Counted from the stretch's first letter, positions 1-7,690 are shown. The stretch is DNA of 64,000 nt from Flavobacterium resistens (GCF_900182645.1 NZ_FXTA01000002.1:186001-250000); one strand, 5' to 3'. Translations and numbers: made by a program. Notes: generated by a model from the sequence alone, not told the origin.

Positions 1-459
1 ACAATCGAAAACATCTTAATTAACTTAGATAAATCTAACGCTGCAGTTCGTAACAATGGTGGAGGTTTCTACAACCACAACTTATTCTGGACTGTAATGT
101 CTCCAAATGGAGGCGGATTACCAACAGGTGATTTATTAGCTGCAATCGAGGCTTCTTTTGGAACTTTCGAAGAGTTTAAAGCAAAATTTGCTAAAGCTGG
201 TGCAACTCAGTTTGGTTCTGGATGGGCTTGGTTAACAGTTCAAAAAGGAGGAAAATTAGAAGTTGTAGGTACTCCAAATCAAGATAATCCATTAATGCCA
301 GAAGTTGCTGGTAACGGTGGAACTCCAATCTTAGGAATGGACGTTTGGGAACACGCTTATTATTTAAACTACCAAAACAGAAGACCAGATTATATTGAAG
401 CTTTCTTCAGTGTAATTAATTGGACAGAAGTTGCAAGAAGATTTGCTTTAGATAAATAA
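1..459 (+). CDS. sodA: Superoxide dismutase (Fe/Mn family), 3' part
   Basis: The reading frame is open from base 1, so the gene starts before the window; about 152 residues of the C-terminal part are present. The protein converts superoxide to oxygen and hydrogen peroxide. Visible family marks are [13 protein letters not shown] near the start of the fragment, GSGWAWL, and the metal-binding signature DVWEHAYY, whose Asp and His are metal ligands. The segment GTPNQDNPL carries the Gln position typical of Mn-type enzymes, so Mn or cambialistic use is likely, though sequence alone does not settle the metal. No signal peptide can be judged because the N-terminus is missing. A strong hairpin terminator follows 29 bases after the stop. 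Family call is certain; the symbol sodA rather than sodB is my inference. Confidence 0.95.
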   Translation, partial: TIENILINLDKSNAAVRNNGGGFYNHNLFWTVMSPNGGGLPTGDLLAAIEASFGTFEEFKAKFAKAGATQFGSGWAWLTVQKGGKLEVVGTPNQDNPLMPEVAGNGGTPILGMDVWEHAYYLNYQNRRPDYIEAFFSVINWTEVARRFALDK

Positions 460-487
460 GACAATAGAGCAAAGAATAAAGAGAAAA

Positions 488-520
488 GACGAGTACCGAA
501 AGGTTACTCGTCTTTTTTTT
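488..520 (+). terminator. Rho-independent terminator of the superoxide dismutase gene
   Basis: The arms GACGAGTA and TACTCGTC close a short GAAA-containing loop and run into eight T. It lies 29 bases after the stop codon. A second, damaged version of this hairpin is present near 861-890, where only the right arm remains. Confidence 0.85.
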
Positions 521-583
521 ATGTATATATTTCGTCTATAATCTTTTTTCTATAATCTTTCTTCTTTTCTCTAAAATAAAGAA

Positions 584-658
584 AATAAAAAAGGCGGAAT
601 CTCTTCCGCCTTTTTTGCCCCAAATCTACCATAAACTTAACCTACTAATGTTATGGTT
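584..658 (+). repeat. Hairpin-tail unit, copy 1
   Basis: Arms GGCGGAA (593-599) and TTCCGCC (604-610) with loop TCTC, A-run before and T-run after, so it can stop transcription in both directions. It is followed by a 42-nt tail (617-658) that is identical in all three copies and itself contains a second inverted repeat, ACCATAA (628-634) and TTATGGT (651-657). Confidence 0.85.
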
Positions 659-770
659 CGGTAAATGTATAACGAGTATATTTTAAAAAAAATTTTTTTA
701 GACGAATGGCAAATATATCCGATTAAGTAAACTGAAAAAAGAAAAAAGAATAAAGAAGCAAGAGCAAAGA

Positions 771-861
771 GAAAAGAATAAAGAGAAAAGAATAAAGAGA
801 AAAGAATAAAGAGAAAAGAATAAAGAGAAAAGAATAAAGGGAAAAGAATAAAGAGAAAAGA
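771..861. repeat. Tandem repeat of 14 bp, six and a half copies
   Basis: The unit GAAAAGAATAAAGA is repeated at 771, 785, 799, 813, 827 and 841, with one base change in the fifth copy, and a partial seventh unit from 855. A purine-only strand of this kind is prone to slippage. Related shorter words (GAAAAAAGAATAAAGA) lie just upstream at 741, which suggests the array grew from local sequence. Confidence 0.9.
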
Positions 862-954
862 CAAGCAGCTTATGGTACTCGTCTTTTTTATTATCTATAC
901 ATTTCGTCTATAATCTTTTTTCTTTGCTCTTGCTTCTTTGTTCTAGATAAAGAA

Positions 955-1029
955 AATAAAAAAGGCGGAATCTCTTCCGCCTTTTTTGCCCCAAATCTAC
1001 CATAAACTTAACCTACTAATGTTATGGTT
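955..1029 (+). repeat. Hairpin-tail unit, copy 2
   Basis: Same hairpin as copy 1, arms GGCGGAA (964-970) and TTCCGCC (975-981), loop TCTC, then the identical 42-nt tail with its inner ACCATAA and TTATGGT arms. It sits 371 bp after copy 1 as part of the larger duplication. Confidence 0.85.
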
Positions 1030-1138
1030 CAGTAAATGTATGGCGACTATATTTGAAAAAAAAACTTTTTAGATGAATGGTCGATATTTTCGACGAAGTG
1101 ATTGTAGGAGTCTGTTTTGTAAATACTTATCTGAATAA

Positions 1139-1214
1139 AATAAAAAAGGTGGAATTTCTTCCACCCTTTTTGCCCCAAATCTACCATAAACTTAACCTAC
1201 TAATGTTATGGTTT
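1139..1214 (+). repeat. Hairpin-tail unit, copy 3, with compensated stem
   Basis: Arms are GGTGGAA (1148-1154) and TTCCACC (1159-1165): the C in the left arm became T and the partner G became A, so pairing is kept. Loop is TTTC. The 42-nt tail is unchanged. On the minus strand the arms are followed by a T-rich run, so this copy can also serve as the terminator for purF. Confidence 0.85.
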
Positions 1215-1312
1215 CCCAAAAGTATTATAGCTTTTCATTTTTACCAAACAAACAGGATGAACGGCAAAAAAAACCGATGAAATGCACAAATTAACTTTTT
1301 GTTAGCGTTTTC

Positions 1313-3211
1313 TTAGTATGCTCGAGCATCTTTTCCTTCGTAAAAATTCATAAATGCACGATTTACAACACGATTTCCTCCCGGAGTAGGATAGTCTCCT
1401 GTAAAATACCAGTCACCTAAATTTTTAGGACATGCAATATGTAAATCTTCCACTTTTTGGAAAATGATTTTTACTTCAGCATTGATTTCCGGAGAACTTA
1501 ACATTTCTGCAATTTTATCTGAAATTTCTTCTGGAGTAAATTGATCGTAGATTGCCGTAACATAATTTACAACATCTTTATCAGCGAAGTTTTCCTGTGC
1601 TTTACATTTCGCATACACTTCGTCAACAATATGATATAAGTTTCTTTCTTTTAATAAAGTCAAAGCAGCTCTAAAAGCAACAAGCCCTTCTAGTTTTGCC
1701 ATGTCAATTCCGTAGCAATCCGGGTAACGAATTTGCGGTGCCGATGAAACAATAACAATACGTTTTGGATTTAAACGATCCATCATTTTAATGATGCTCA
1801 TTTTTAAAGTTGTACCACGAACAATACTGTCGTCAATAATAACCAAATTATCTTCTGGTTTGATTACGCCATAAGTAACGTCGTAAACGTGAGCTACTAA
1901 ATCATCACGACTGCTGTCTTCAGTAATAAAGGTTCTAAGTTTAGCATCTTTGATAGCAACTTTCTCAGTACGTATTTTTACTGCTAAAAGTTCCTGAAGC
2001 GTTTCGGCAGTTAATGTATTTCTGTTTTCTAAAATATAATTGTTTTTTCTTTGATTCAAGAAATCCTGAGCAGCTTCTACTAAACCATAAAATGAGGTTT
2101 CTGCTGTATTTGGAATATAAGAGAAAACTGTATTATCTGTATCGCTGTCAATAGCTTTAAGAACTGCAGGCAAAATCAATTTACCTAAATCTTTACGTTC
2201 TTGATAAATTTCAGCGTCACTTCCTCTTGAAAAATAAATTCTTTCAAAAGAACAAGCTTTTTTAACGGTTGGTTCCAAGATTTGATTCATGGTAACTTTT
2301 CCATTTTTCTTGATAATCAAAGCATTTCCGGGATCAATTTCCTGAACACTTTCAAAAGGAACGTTGAATACAGTTTGAATAACAGGTCTTTCAGAAGCTA
2401 CGACAACTACTTCATCATCTTGATAGAAGTAAGCTGGACGAATTCCGGCTGGATCTCTAAAAACAAATGCATCACCATGACCTAATAATCCGGCCATTGC
2501 GTAACCTCCGTCTAAGTTTTTAGCAGAACGAGCTAATATTTTTGCAATATCCAAACGCTCAGCAATTACTGGAGAAGCTTCTCTTTTAGAATAACCTTCA
2601 GCTTTACAGTCTTGGTACAACTGCATTACTTCTTTATCTAAAAAGTGACCAATTTTTTCCATTACCGTAACAGTATCTGCCATTTCTTTAGGATGCTGTC
2701 CAAGTTCAACCAGATTTTCAAAAAGCTCTTTAACATTTGTCATATTAAAGTTTCCTGCCAAAATCAAGTTGCGGTGCATCCAGTTGCTTTGACGTAAAAA
2801 TGGATGAACACTCTCAATACTGTTTTTTCCAAAAGTTCCGTAACGAACGTGTCCTAAAAACAATTCGCCTACATACGGAATTTGTGATTTTATTTTATTG
2901 ATGTCATCACCAATTTCTGGATTCGCTTTTAATTCTTCGCTGATTCGTTCATTGATTTGTTTAAAAACATCTTGAATTGGTTGTGCATGATTCGAACGAA
3001 CTCTGCTGATGTAGCGTTGTCCAGGATCAACATCCAATTTAATGCTTGCAAAACCAGCTCCGTCTTGTCCGCGGTTGTGCTGTTTTTCCATCATTAAATA
3101 CATTTTCTGAATCCCGTAAAAAGCAGTTCCGTATTTTTCTTTATAATATTCAAGCGGTTTAAGAAGTCTAACTAAAGCTATACCACATTCGTGTTTTAAA
3201 GCGTCGCTCAT
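1313..3211 (-). CDS. purF: Amidophosphoribosyltransferase-type protein (PurF family), long form
   Basis: Glutamine PRPP amidotransferase catalyses the first committed step of purine synthesis, making phosphoribosylamine from PRPP and glutamine in the cytoplasm. The N-terminal class II amidotransferase domain has its nucleophile at Cys9 (HECGIALV), so an eight-residue propeptide must be removed, followed by NRGQDGAG and GHVRYGTFG. The C-terminal phosphoribosyltransferase domain has the PRPP loop VIIDDSIVRGTT at residues 457-468. At 632 residues it is well above the 470-510 of the classical enzyme; extra sequence lies in the amidotransferase half and in a C-terminal extension after about residue 520. 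I believe this long form is usual in Bacteroidota, but that was not checked. It follows the pfkB-like gene on the same strand after a terminator. Confidence 0.88.
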   Translation of the reverse strand: MSDALKHECGIALVRLLKPLEYYKEKYGTAFYGIQKMYLMMEKQHNRGQDGAGFASIKLDVDPGQRYISRVRSNHAQPIQDVFKQINERISEELKANPEIGDDINKIKSQIPYVGELFLGHVRYGTFGKNSIESVHPFLRQSNWMHRNLILAGNFNMTNVKELFENLVELGQHPKEMADTVTVMEKIGHFLDKEVMQLYQDCKAEGYSKREASPVIAERLDIAKILARSAKNLDGGYAMAGLLGHGDAFVFRDPAGIRPAYFYQDDEVVVVASERPVIQTVFNVPFESVQEIDPGNALIIKKNGKVTMNQILEPTVKKACSFERIYFSRGSDAEIYQERKDLGKLILPAVLKAIDSDTDNTVFSYIPNTAETSFYGLVEAAQDFLNQRKNNYILENRNTLTAETLQELLAVKIRTEKVAIKDAKLRTFITEDSSRDDLVAHVYDVTYGVIKPEDNLVIIDDSIVRGTTLKMSIIKMMDRLNPKRIVIVSSAPQIRYPDCYGIDMAKLEGLVAFRAALTLLKERNLYHIVDEVYAKCKAQENFADKDVVNYVTAIYDQFTPEEISDKIAEMLSSPEINAEVKIIFQKVEDLHIACPKNLGDWYFTGDYPTPGGNRVVNRAFMNFYEGKDARAY

Positions 3212-3255
3212 TTTTTTTGTTTTTTTGTGTGTTGTAAGTTGTGTGTATTAACGTA

Positions 3256-3285
3256 ATAAAAAAGCCCCGTTTTACCGAGGCTCTT
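3256..3285 (-). terminator. Terminator after the PfkB kinase gene
   Basis: On the minus strand GCCTCG, loop GTAAAA and CGGGGC form a six-pair stem with one G-T pair, followed by six T. It separates the kinase gene from purF, 45 bases upstream of the purF start. Confidence 0.8.
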
Positions 3286-3290
3286 AGGCA

Positions 3291-4214
3291 TTATATTTCT
3301 ATGTCAAACTGAGTTAACGACTTAAATTGTTGTAATCGAATCGCTACTTCTGCTTTGCTTAATGTTTCCATCCTTTCAGTTCCAAATTTCTCTACGCAGA
3401 ACGAAGCTAAATTTGAACCGTAAATAATTGCATTCTTCATGTTTCCAAAAGAAATGTTTTCGCTTTGCGCAATAAATCCAGAGAATCCACCTGCAAAAGT
3501 GTCTCCGGCTCCTGTTGGATCGAAAACTTCTTCTAATGGTAAAGCTGGTGCAAAGAATACTTCTCTGTTGTGGAATAAAAGTGCTCCGTGCTCTCCTTTT
3601 TTGATCACCACATATTTTGGCCCCATGTCCTGGATTTTCGCAGCTGCTTTTACTAATGAATATTCACCAGAAAGTTGTCTTGCTTCTTCGTCATTGATTG
3701 TAATAACATCTACACGTTTGATAACGTCTAAAAGTTCTGGAAGAGCGCAGTCCATCCAAAAGTTCATTGTGTCTAAAACAACTAATTTTGGTTTTTTCTC
3801 CATTTGATCTAAAACACTGCTTTGAACTAATGGATGTAAGTTTCCTAACATCACAACATCAGCATCTTTATAGTTTTGAGGAACTTTTGGCTGAAAATCT
3901 GCCAAAACGTTTAATTCAGTAACAAGAGTGTCTCTAGAATTTAGATCGTTGTGGTATAAACCGCTCCAAAAAAAGGTTTTTCCGCCTTTTACAATTTCGA
4001 TACCTGAGATATCAATATTTTTTGAAGTCAATAAATCTAAATGTTCTTGAGGAAAATCATCACCAACTACAGAAACAATAGCTGATTGCAAGTTAAAAAA
4101 TGACGCTGATAATCCGATGTAGGTTGCAGCACCACCTAAAATTTTATCTGTTTTTCCGAAAGGAGTTTCAATCGCGTCGAAAGCAACTGTTCCAACAATC
4201 AATAGTTTATTCAT
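3291..4214 (-). CDS. PfkB-family sugar/nucleoside kinase
   Basis: A ribokinase-fold kinase of 307 residues that phosphorylates a sugar or nucleoside with ATP. The N-terminal GGAATYIGLSASF corresponds to the substrate-side glycine motif, and DPTGAGDTFAGGF near the C-terminus is the PfkB signature 2; Asp238 of GAGD is the expected catalytic base. The substrate cannot be read from sequence. It is transcribed from its own promoter, stands upstream of purF on the same strand and is separated from it by a terminator, so a shared function with purine synthesis is possible but unproven. No signal peptide; cytoplasmic. Confidence 0.9.
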   Translation of the reverse strand: MNKLLIVGTVAFDAIETPFGKTDKILGGAATYIGLSASFFNLQSAIVSVVGDDFPQEHLDLLTSKNIDISGIEIVKGGKTFFWSGLYHNDLNSRDTLVTELNVLADFQPKVPQNYKDADVVMLGNLHPLVQSSVLDQMEKKPKLVVLDTMNFWMDCALPELLDVIKRVDVITINDEEARQLSGEYSLVKAAAKIQDMGPKYVVIKKGEHGALLFHNREVFFAPALPLEEVFDPTGAGDTFAGGFSGFIAQSENISFGNMKNAIIYGSNLASFCVEKFGTERMETLSKAEVAIRLQQFKSLTQFDIEI

Positions 4215-4237
4215 TTTATGAATTTCGAATTAGGGTG

Positions 4238-4268
4238 CAAAGATACTCTATAAGTTACAATATTGCAA
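4238..4268 (-). promoter_or_regulatory. Bacteroidota-type promoter of the PfkB kinase gene
   Basis: On the minus strand a TTG (4266-4268) is followed, after 20 bases, by TATCTTTG (4238-4245), an exact TAnnTTTG -7 box. This predicts a leader of about 15-20 bases. The rest of the gap 4215-4508 shows no gene I can support. Confidence 0.7.
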
Positions 4269-4508
4269 CGGTTTAGGTTCTCAAAATTTTCTTAAAAAAA
4301 GAATATCGATTTCGGGGTTAAAACTATTGTAAATGAGTAAATTATCTGAGATTCTTTTGAGTGCTCAAAATATCATTTTCAGAATTAAATTACAATATTT
4401 ATTTTGGAAAAAACGCTTCAAGATTTTATTTAAGTTTTCTAAAAGATGAAGCTTTTCTTTTCTTTACAAAACAATGCCCAAATAGAAACTCAGTTGTTCA
4501 AAGTGTTT

Positions 4509-5438
4509 CTAGTTTTTTTGCTTATGATTCTTTGATTTATCGATATTTTTAATCCAATTGATTGCATCGTTCATAGGCTCTTCATTGTCTGAAAATGCAG
4601 TGTTGTGGCCCAAGTTTGGGAACAATTTATATTCAAAATGTTTTCCTTTAGATTTTAACGTATCAAGATATTCGATTGATAGATTCGCAGGAACTTGAAT
4701 ATCTTTACTTCCATAAATCCAGAATCCTGGAATTGATAATTTTGCGAGGATATCTTTGGGATTTGTGTCAATAAACTCATATCTGTCTGGATCATTGAAT
4801 ACATGTTTTCTTGCCTCTTCTTCGGAGTGCGTATCCCAAAAATTTTTATCTCCATTGGTATAAAATTGGAATCTCAATTGTTCTTTAACAGTTATTAGAG
4901 CTCCGCTAAAGATGGTTATAAATTTGACTTTCTTATTTTTCTCCGCAGCTAATGGAATTATCCATCCGGCTTGGCTACCGCCTATTAAACCGATAGATAT
5001 TTTGTTATTTGACAAGGATTTAGATAAAGTATTTACGGCAGCACTTGCATCTAAAGACAAAAGATTTAGATTTGAGAAATCAACATTGTTAGTTCCTACT
5101 TCAGGTCCGGCATACACACCAGCAGATTCTCCAACTCCGCGTTTATCATACGTTAAAACTGCAATTCCATTATTGGCAAGGATTATAGCAAAGTCTGTCA
5201 TTCTTTTTTCTTGTCCAGATCCGTGAATAATTACAACGGCTGCCTGTGCCTTGTTGGGCGTAAAAATAGTTCCGGCGAGTGTAACTCCTTCGCTAGTAAA
5301 TTTTATTTCTTTAGTAGTAAAGTTTGAAGGAAGAGCAGATGCATAACTAATGACAAAAAGCAATAACATTGAGAAGAAATAGGTCTGTATTTTAATTTTC
5401 TTTAGAGATAAATTATTTTTGATTTTACTACTTTTCAT
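4509..5438 (-). CDS. Exported alpha/beta hydrolase
   Basis: A serine hydrolase of 309 residues with an N-terminal hydrophobic export segment (about residues 18-36). Core motifs are the oxyanion region IHGSGQE (71-77), the nucleophile elbow GGSQAG with Ser155, the acid YGSKD with Asp246 and LGHN with His278, giving a complete triad. It resembles dienelactone-hydrolase-like or acyl-peptidase-like esterases; the substrate is unknown. The gene starts 15 bases after the small membrane protein of the sigma operon, so it is probably co-transcribed and could be a target or part of the stress response run by that sigma factor. Confidence 0.88.
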   Translation of the reverse strand: MKSSKIKNNLSLKKIKIQTYFFSMLLLFVISYASALPSNFTTKEIKFTSEGVTLAGTIFTPNKAQAAVVIIHGSGQEKRMTDFAIILANNGIAVLTYDKRGVGESAGVYAGPEVGTNNVDFSNLNLLSLDASAAVNTLSKSLSNNKISIGLIGGSQAGWIIPLAAEKNKKVKFITIFSGALITVKEQLRFQFYTNGDKNFWDTHSEEEARKHVFNDPDRYEFIDTNPKDILAKLSIPGFWIYGSKDIQVPANLSIEYLDTLKSKGKHFEYKLFPNLGHNTAFSDNEEPMNDAINWIKNIDKSKNHKQKN

Positions 5439-5453
5439 TTCTTTTAAACAGGA

Positions 5454-5858
5454 TTACAACTGATACTTCTTATCAAAATAATTTTTCAAAACCCCAACCT
5501 GGATTAAAACCATAAAAGGAACAATTAAAATAGAATACAATAAAGTTTTTGAAATATGAATTCCGGAAACAATTGCTGAAATTTTATCTGTGTATGATTT
5601 TCCGATTTCTAAATTATTTTCTGCTCCAGCAAAAAACATATTGTAAATAACCAAAAGGATCAAAGCAATTCCAATAAAAATCCATGTTGAGATGGAAATT
5701 AAAGGTTTATAAGGTTTGATTTTCGCTTTTTCGGCAACAAGAATTTGCGACATTAAGTTCGAAGTAAAGTCGGCAGATGGCGATTGTAAAGTGTTTTCGG
5801 CCATCATTCTTTCAATAAGATTTTCTAAATTTTTATCTTCCTCTTTCATAATACTCAA
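5454..5858 (-). CDS. Small membrane protein, probable partner of the ECF sigma factor
   Basis: A 134-residue protein with an acidic-basic soluble N-terminus (1-50) and two membrane segments (about 54-74 and 104-125). The segment PSADFTSNLMSQI resembles the short soluble stretch seen in Bacteroidota sigma-operon membrane partners. Its start overlaps the end of the sigma gene by 26 bases, which points to translational coupling. The likely role is control of the sigma factor (anti-sigma-like), but no zinc-binding ASD motif is visible, so this rests on gene context. Confidence 0.65.
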   Translation of the reverse strand: MSIMKEEDKNLENLIERMMAENTLQSPSADFTSNLMSQILVAEKAKIKPYKPLISISTWIFIGIALILLVIYNMFFAGAENNLEIGKSYTDKISAIVSGIHISKTLLYSILIVPFMVLIQVGVLKNYFDKKYQL

Positions 5859-6420
5859 CTATTTCGGGTTCTAACTGCTTTTTTAAAATGGTGGCTAATT
5901 TTTGTCGGCTTCTAAATAATTTTACTTTGACATTATTAGCGTTTATGTTCATAATTTTTCCAATTTCTTCTAAATTTTGATCTTCAAAATAGAATAGCGT
6001 CAAAAGGAAATTGTCGTCACTTGGTAACAAATTTAAACAATTCTGAATGGCCTGCTTTCGCTCTGTGTCAACTAAAGCGCTCAAAGCATTGTCCATTGTT
6101 TTTACTAAATGAGAAGAAAACTCATCTATTGAAATATTATTTTCTTCTTTTTTGTTTTTCTTTAAACGGTCTAAACAATTATTATAAGAGATTTTATAAA
6201 TCCATGTTGAGAATTTAGAATCGCCTTTAAATTTGCTCAAAGAATTAAATACTTTAATAAAAGTATCTTGTGCGGCTTCTTCAGCTTCTTCTCTGTTTTT
6301 GACCATTTTGAGTGACAAAGTAAAGATCATATCTTTATAACGATCTACCAGCACGGCAAACGCATTCGTCTCGCCCTGCAGAATTTTATCGATATAATGT
6401 TGATCTGGAATTGTACTCAT
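5833..6420 (-). CDS. ECF-family RNA polymerase sigma factor
   Basis: A 195-residue group IV sigma factor. Region 2 covers about residues 12-85, with AEEAAQDTFIKVFNSL and KFSTWIYKISYNNCLDRLKK being the typical helix 2.2-2.4 sequences; region 4 covers about 125-180 with the HTH around LEEIGKIMNINANNVKVKLF. It directs RNA polymerase to a small set of promoters. Its own upstream region holds an ECF-type promoter whose -10 ends only 10 bases before the ATG, which predicts self-activation and a nearly leaderless transcript. The gene leads an operon with a small membrane partner and an exported hydrolase. Confidence 0.93.
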   Translation of the reverse strand: MSTIPDQHYIDKILQGETNAFAVLVDRYKDMIFTLSLKMVKNREEAEEAAQDTFIKVFNSLSKFKGDSKFSTWIYKISYNNCLDRLKKNKKEENNISIDEFSSHLVKTMDNALSALVDTERKQAIQNCLNLLPSDDNFLLTLFYFEDQNLEEIGKIMNINANNVKVKLFRSRQKLATILKKQLEPEIVEYYERGR

Positions 6421-6429
6421 ATTATATAG

Positions 6430-6456
6430 GACGACGGTTTATTATTGTAGGTTACA
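6430..6456 (-). promoter_or_regulatory. ECF-type promoter in front of the sigma gene
   Basis: On the minus strand TGTAACC (6450-6456) is followed after exactly 16 bases by CGTC (6430-6433) and then CTAT. The AAC-containing -35 and CGTC -10 are the classical ECF form. A second CGTC overlaps three bases upstream. The same words with the same 16-base spacer occur on the other strand of this gap. Confidence 0.75.
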
Positions 6457-6676
6457 AGAATTTGAAATAATTTTTAATTTTTAAAAATTCCATATTCCAA
6501 CTTTTAATTTTGAAATTCTATATATATAAAGGATTAAACTTTGCCAAAGCTTAATAATAGTATTGTTATTTCGACTCGTATTTGTTGCTAAATACTTTTA
6601 ATAAAACTCAAAATTAGTTCATAATCAGCAAGTTTTGGAATTTGGAATTTATTTTTTTAAAAAAAATACCGAAAGT

Positions 6677-6703
6677 TGTAACCTCAATTTAAAAGGCATC
6701 GTC
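6677..6703 (+). promoter_or_regulatory. ECF-type promoter in front of the DUF6249 gene
   Basis: TGTAACC (6677-6683), 16 bases, CGTC (6700-6703), then ATAT. It matches the divergent sigma-gene promoter in both boxes and spacing, so both genes are probably transcribed by this sigma factor. The leader to the ATG at 6741 would be about 30 bases. The rest of the gap 6421-6740 is AT-rich with no other gene. Confidence 0.75.
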
Positions 6704-6740
6704 ATATGGAATATCAATCAATTATAAAAACATAAAAATT

Positions 6741-7088
6741 ATGGGACCACAAGTTTTAGTACCACTTAGTCTTTTTGCGATGATCTTTGGGATTGTCTAT
6801 CTTTTTTACTCAACAAGAAATAGAGAGCGTTTGGCTCTTATAGAAAAAGGTGCAGATGCCAGCATATTTTTAAAAGGCAAAACAAATGGAGTTCCAGCAT
6901 GGAAAATCTTTATTTTGAATTCAGCTTTTCTTTTAATTGGAATAGGACTTGGCTTTTTTATTGCCTTACTGCTTTCAACGTACACAGATATGAATTCTGA
7001 TGTCATTTATCCGGCGACAATTATTACAATGTCTGGAGTTGGATTGTTAGTAGGATTTCATAGAGCAAAAGATTTAGACAAAGAATAA
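6741..7088 (+). CDS. DUF6249-type membrane protein
   Basis: A 115-residue membrane protein with three hydrophobic segments (about 4-23, 54-76, 88-104) and a cytoplasmic loop NRERLALIEKGADAS, which is typical of the DUF6249 family. Its biochemical role is unknown. It is divergent from the ECF sigma operon and shares its promoter type, so I infer it is a regulon member acting in the inner membrane. A bidirectional terminator follows, shared with rnhA. Confidence 0.8.
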   Translation: MGPQVLVPLSLFAMIFGIVYLFYSTRNRERLALIEKGADASIFLKGKTNGVPAWKIFILNSAFLLIGIGLGFFIALLLSTYTDMNSDVIYPATIITMSGVGLLVGFHRAKDLDKE

Positions 7089-7114
7089 ATTGTAAGTAGG
7101 AATTTAAGTTAGTA

Positions 7115-7148
7115 CAAAAAACGCATCAAATAGTTGATGCGTTTTTTT
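7115..7148. terminator. Bidirectional terminator between DUF6249 gene and rnhA
   Basis: Arms ACGCATCAA (7121-7129) and TTGATGCGT (7134-7142) with loop ATAG, A-run before and T-run after. It serves both converging genes; the rnhA stop codon lies inside its T-run. Confidence 0.9.
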
Positions 7149-7623
7149 ATTCTTTAGAACCGATGGTTTCGTAATATTCGTCAACCGAAAGTTTAGGTTG
7201 CATAGATGCCATAACAGCCAATTGATCACAACGTTCGTTTTGTGGATGATTGTTGTGGCCTTTTATCCACTTGAAATCTACCTGATGTTTTCGATATGAA
7301 ACTAAAAAGCGTTTCCATAAATCTGGATTTTTTCTGCCTGCAAATTTCTTTTTTTCCCAGCCTAAGACCCATTTTTTTTCAACAGAATCGACAACGTATT
7401 TAGAATCTGAAATAACTAAAACCTTCATATTTGGGTTTTTTAATTTCTCTAAACCAACAATTACCGCCAAAAGTTCCATTCTGTTATTAGTTGTCAAACG
7501 AAAACCTTCGTAGAATTCTTTTTTATGCGGAGTTCCTACCAATTCCATCACAACGCCATATCCGCCATTTCCTGGATTTCCTTTTGCGGCGCCATCTGTA
7601 TATATATGTACTTCGTGATTCAT
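7147..7623 (-). CDS. rnhA: Ribonuclease HI
   Basis: RNase HI cuts the RNA strand of RNA-DNA hybrids, for example in R-loops and Okazaki primers. The 158-residue protein has the full catalytic set: Asp10 (IYTDGAAKGNPG), Glu50 (NNRMEL), Asp73 (ISDSKYV) and Asp133 (ERCDQLA), with His123 in KWIKGHNNHPQNE and the basic protrusion GWEKKKFAGRKNPDLW. Length matches the bacterial single-domain type. It follows purN on the same strand with a 67-base gap containing a palindrome, and is probably in the same transcript. Confidence 0.96.
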   Translation of the reverse strand: MNHEVHIYTDGAAKGNPGNGGYGVVMELVGTPHKKEFYEGFRLTTNNRMELLAVIVGLEKLKNPNMKVLVISDSKYVVDSVEKKWVLGWEKKKFAGRKNPDLWKRFLVSYRKHQVDFKWIKGHNNHPQNERCDQLAVMASMQPKLSVDEYYETIGSKE

Positions 7624-7640
7624 TTAATTTTAGATTTCAG

Positions 7641-7658
7641 TCCCGATAGCTATCGGGA
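7641..7658. repeat. 18-nt perfect palindrome in the purN-rnhA gap
   Basis: TCCCGATAGCTATCGGGA reads the same on both strands. I recall this kind of CCCGATAGCTATCGGG word as a frequent intergenic element in Flavobacterium-like genomes; its GC content is well above its surroundings. It could form a hairpin in the purN-rnhA transcript. Confidence 0.8.
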
Positions 7659-7690
7659 TGATTTTTGTAGTTGCAATTGATTTTTGAATT

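Larger units (their letters stand above)
477..1095. repeat. Degenerate direct duplication of about 240 bp in the 850-bp gap before purF
   Basis: The block 477-720 is repeated with drift at 850-1095. Both contain, in the same order, a GAGAAAAGAC start, a (T)CTCGTC plus T-run, a TTTCGTCTATAATC segment, AAAGAAAATAAAAAAGGCGG, the hairpin-tail unit, GTAAATGTAT and a TTTTTTAGA-GAATGG end. The gap 460-1312 has no credible gene; it holds this duplication, three hairpin-tail units and a tandem 14-mer. The only long minus-strand frame in it is made of the 14-mer. Confidence 0.8.

Noticed and set aside
771..861. CRISPR-like spacing of repeats
   Set aside because: Direct 14-bp units without spacers and no cas genes; likewise the heptamers at 22946-23036.
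637..864. 75-residue minus-strand frame rich in Phe and Leu
   Set aside because: It is the translation of the 14-bp tandem repeat; no start signals or family features.
2282..2485. Plus-strand frame inside purF and many similar frames opposite real genes
   Set aside because: Shadows of real genes with no independent motif or start context.
4361..4552. 63-residue plus-strand frame in the gap before the hydrolase gene
   Set aside because: It runs into the 3' end of the hydrolase gene on the other strand and has no coding character.
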